Shown here one piece after another: positions 13,941 through 14,548 of a stretch of DNA of 14,548 bases (positions are counted from its first letter, which is position 1; the number at the start of each line of letters is the position of its first letter). The stretch covers positions 1 to 14,548 of the forward strand of contig CAMVJE010000035.1 in NCBI GenBank assembly GCA_947167745.1. Reading direction: 5' to 3'. A model generated the notes under the pieces. That model saw only the letters and a list, made by a program, of their open reading frames with translations. It was not told the DNA's origin and ran no database searches. The stretch comes from an uncultured Treponema sp. GTDB taxonomy: Bacteria; Spirochaetota; Spirochaetia; Treponematales; Treponemataceae. Both the position numbers and the translations under genes were made by a program.

Positions 13941-14392
13941 TGCACAGGATTTTATTTATCTGCCATGGAAATATTTGCCGTTCTCCAATGGCTGAAATGG
14001 TCATGAAGCATTATGTCCGGAAGGCCGGCCGTGAAAAAGAATTTTACATTGATTCCGCTGCCACAGACTACGACGAAATTGGAAACGGAATGCACCGGGG
14101 AACGAGGCAGGTCCTCACGAAAAACGGCATTTCCTTTACCGACCACCGTGCCCGCCTTGTCACCCCGGACGATTACAATGACTTCGACCTTCTTGTTATC
14201 ATGGACGAGGAGAACGAAAGGCACTTAAAGCGCAGGGTAGGAGAGGATACAGAGGGGAAAATCCATTACCTTCTGGAGTATGCCGGCCTGAACCGCGATG
14301 TAGCTGACCCCTGGTACACAGGCAACTTCGAGGCCACATGGCAGGACATTACCCTGGGCTGCCGGAGTCTTTTGGACGCCCTGTGCCGGTAA
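13940..14392 (+). CDS. Low-molecular-weight protein tyrosine phosphatase
   Basis: A 150-residue cytoplasmic phosphatase of the LMW-PTP/Wzb/YwlE family, which removes phosphate from phosphotyrosine (or phosphoarginine in some Bacillus members). The P-loop is CHGNICRS (8-15), with nucleophile Cys8 and Arg14, right at the N-terminus as expected. The general acid is Asp123 in the DPWYTGNF segment (123-130), close to the canonical DPYY-type loop. Length is typical. The ATG overlaps the aldo/keto reductase stop by one base, with GAGG at 13926-13929 (10-nt spacing), implying translational coupling. No tyrosine kinase or exopolysaccharide gene is nearby, so the target is unknown. A strong terminator follows 18 nt after the stop, ending this transcription unit. 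Confidence 0.93.
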   Translation: MHRILFICHGNICRSPMAEMVMKHYVRKAGREKEFYIDSAATDYDEIGNGMHRGTRQVLTKNGISFTDHRARLVTPDDYNDFDLLVIMDEENERHLKRRVGEDTEGKIHYLLEYAGLNRDVADPWYTGNFEATWQDITLGCRSLLDALCR

Positions 14393-14410
14393 AAATAAAA
14401 AGATTTATTA

Positions 14411-14442
14411 CGGGATGCATTTTTCTGTATCCCGATTTTTTT
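14411..14442 (+). terminator. Rho-independent terminator after the phosphatase gene
   Basis: A 9-bp stem (14411-14419 with 14426-14434, one G-U pair: CGGGATGCA/TGTATCCCG) closes a 6-nt loop. One base later comes a run of seven T (14436-14442). This is a classic intrinsic terminator, and it isolates the tRNA promoter that follows. Confidence 0.88.
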
Positions 14443-14463
14443 ATATTAAGCCTGCTCTTTCTA

Positions 14464-14492
14464 TTGACACAAAATAAAAAAACATATATTAT
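14464..14492 (+). promoter_or_regulatory. Strong sigma-70-type promoter for the tRNA
   Basis: A perfect -35 TTGACA (14464-14469), an A/T-rich 17-bp spacer and a near-perfect -10 TATTAT (14487-14492) lie 25 nt before the tRNA 5' end at 14518. This is the most consensus-like promoter in the window, as expected for stable RNA. Confidence 0.8.
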
Positions 14493-14517
14493 CTTTTTCA
14501 TTCAGCAATGAACACAT

Positions 14518-14548
14518 GGGCTATTAGCTCAGTAGGTAGAGCACCGCC
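14518..14548 (+). tRNA. tRNA, 5' part only (isotype undetermined)
   Basis: The sequence from GGG at 14518 matches the 5' half of a tRNA: the acceptor strand GGGCTAT, positions 8-9 TA, the D-arm GCTC-AGTAGGTA-GAGC, base 26 A, and the first anticodon-stem bases CCGCC. The window ends before the anticodon. Acceptor strands like this are common in tRNA-Ile and tRNA-Lys, but the isotype cannot be called. It is preceded by a strong promoter and could open a tRNA cluster or stable-RNA operon beyond the window. Confidence 0.85.

Noticed and set aside
1..14548. CRISPR arrays, prophage, toxin-antitoxin or defence genes
   Set aside because: No regularly spaced repeats, integrase, capsid or toxin-like genes were seen on either strand.

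Overview
The window reads as chromosomal DNA of a spirochaete, most probably a host-associated Treponema. The grounds are: a roughly 900-residue GreA whose elongation-factor domain sits at the end of a long helical-repeat protein (a form I know from Treponema); several TPR-rich proteins of the sort common in treponemes; and an A/T-rich, mostly core gene set. The genus is an inference. There is no sign of phage, CRISPR or a defence island. The non-housekeeping material is one small insertion-like repeat and a cluster of lineage-type envelope proteins.

Layout. Bases 1-66 are a GC-rich tail with no gene I can support. Four genes then run leftward (read right to left): a cytoplasmic TPR protein (6193-5264), the giant GreA (5205-2482), a CPA-type cation:proton antiporter (about 2252-780) and an MgtC/SapB membrane protein (783-67). 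The last two overlap by 4 nt and form a transport pair. A 144-bp element with 15-bp terminal inverted repeats and internal hairpins (2331-2474) lies between greA and the antiporter. It creates a spurious upstream start for the antiporter.

A 173-bp divergent region (6194-6366) separates this block from a rightward block. First comes a tight four-gene run: ribulose-phosphate 3-epimerase, an exported TPR/coiled-coil protein, an exported beta-rich protein with a C-terminal coiled coil, and a TPR-TM-periplasmic protein. Gaps are 1 nt, a 4-nt overlap and 4 nt. The last three look like parts of one uncharacterised envelope assembly. Next come recA (with a 14-bp perfect palindrome in its promoter region and an unusual Lys/Ala-rich tail), folK overlapping scpA, an aldo/keto reductase coupled to a low-molecular-weight protein tyrosine phosphatase, a strong terminator, and a consensus-like promoter driving a tRNA cut by the window end.

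A recurring pattern is worth noting. At least three transcription units (antiporter, rpe, aldo/keto reductase) have a TATAAT/TATTAT box only 7-8 nt before the ATG and no Shine-Dalgarno sequence. Genes such as greA, mgtC and recA do have clear Shine-Dalgarno sequences. This suggests leaderless transcripts at selected genes. The best candidates for new biology are the three-protein envelope cluster, the small inverted-repeat element, the leaderless signature, and the RecA tail and operator-like palindrome.
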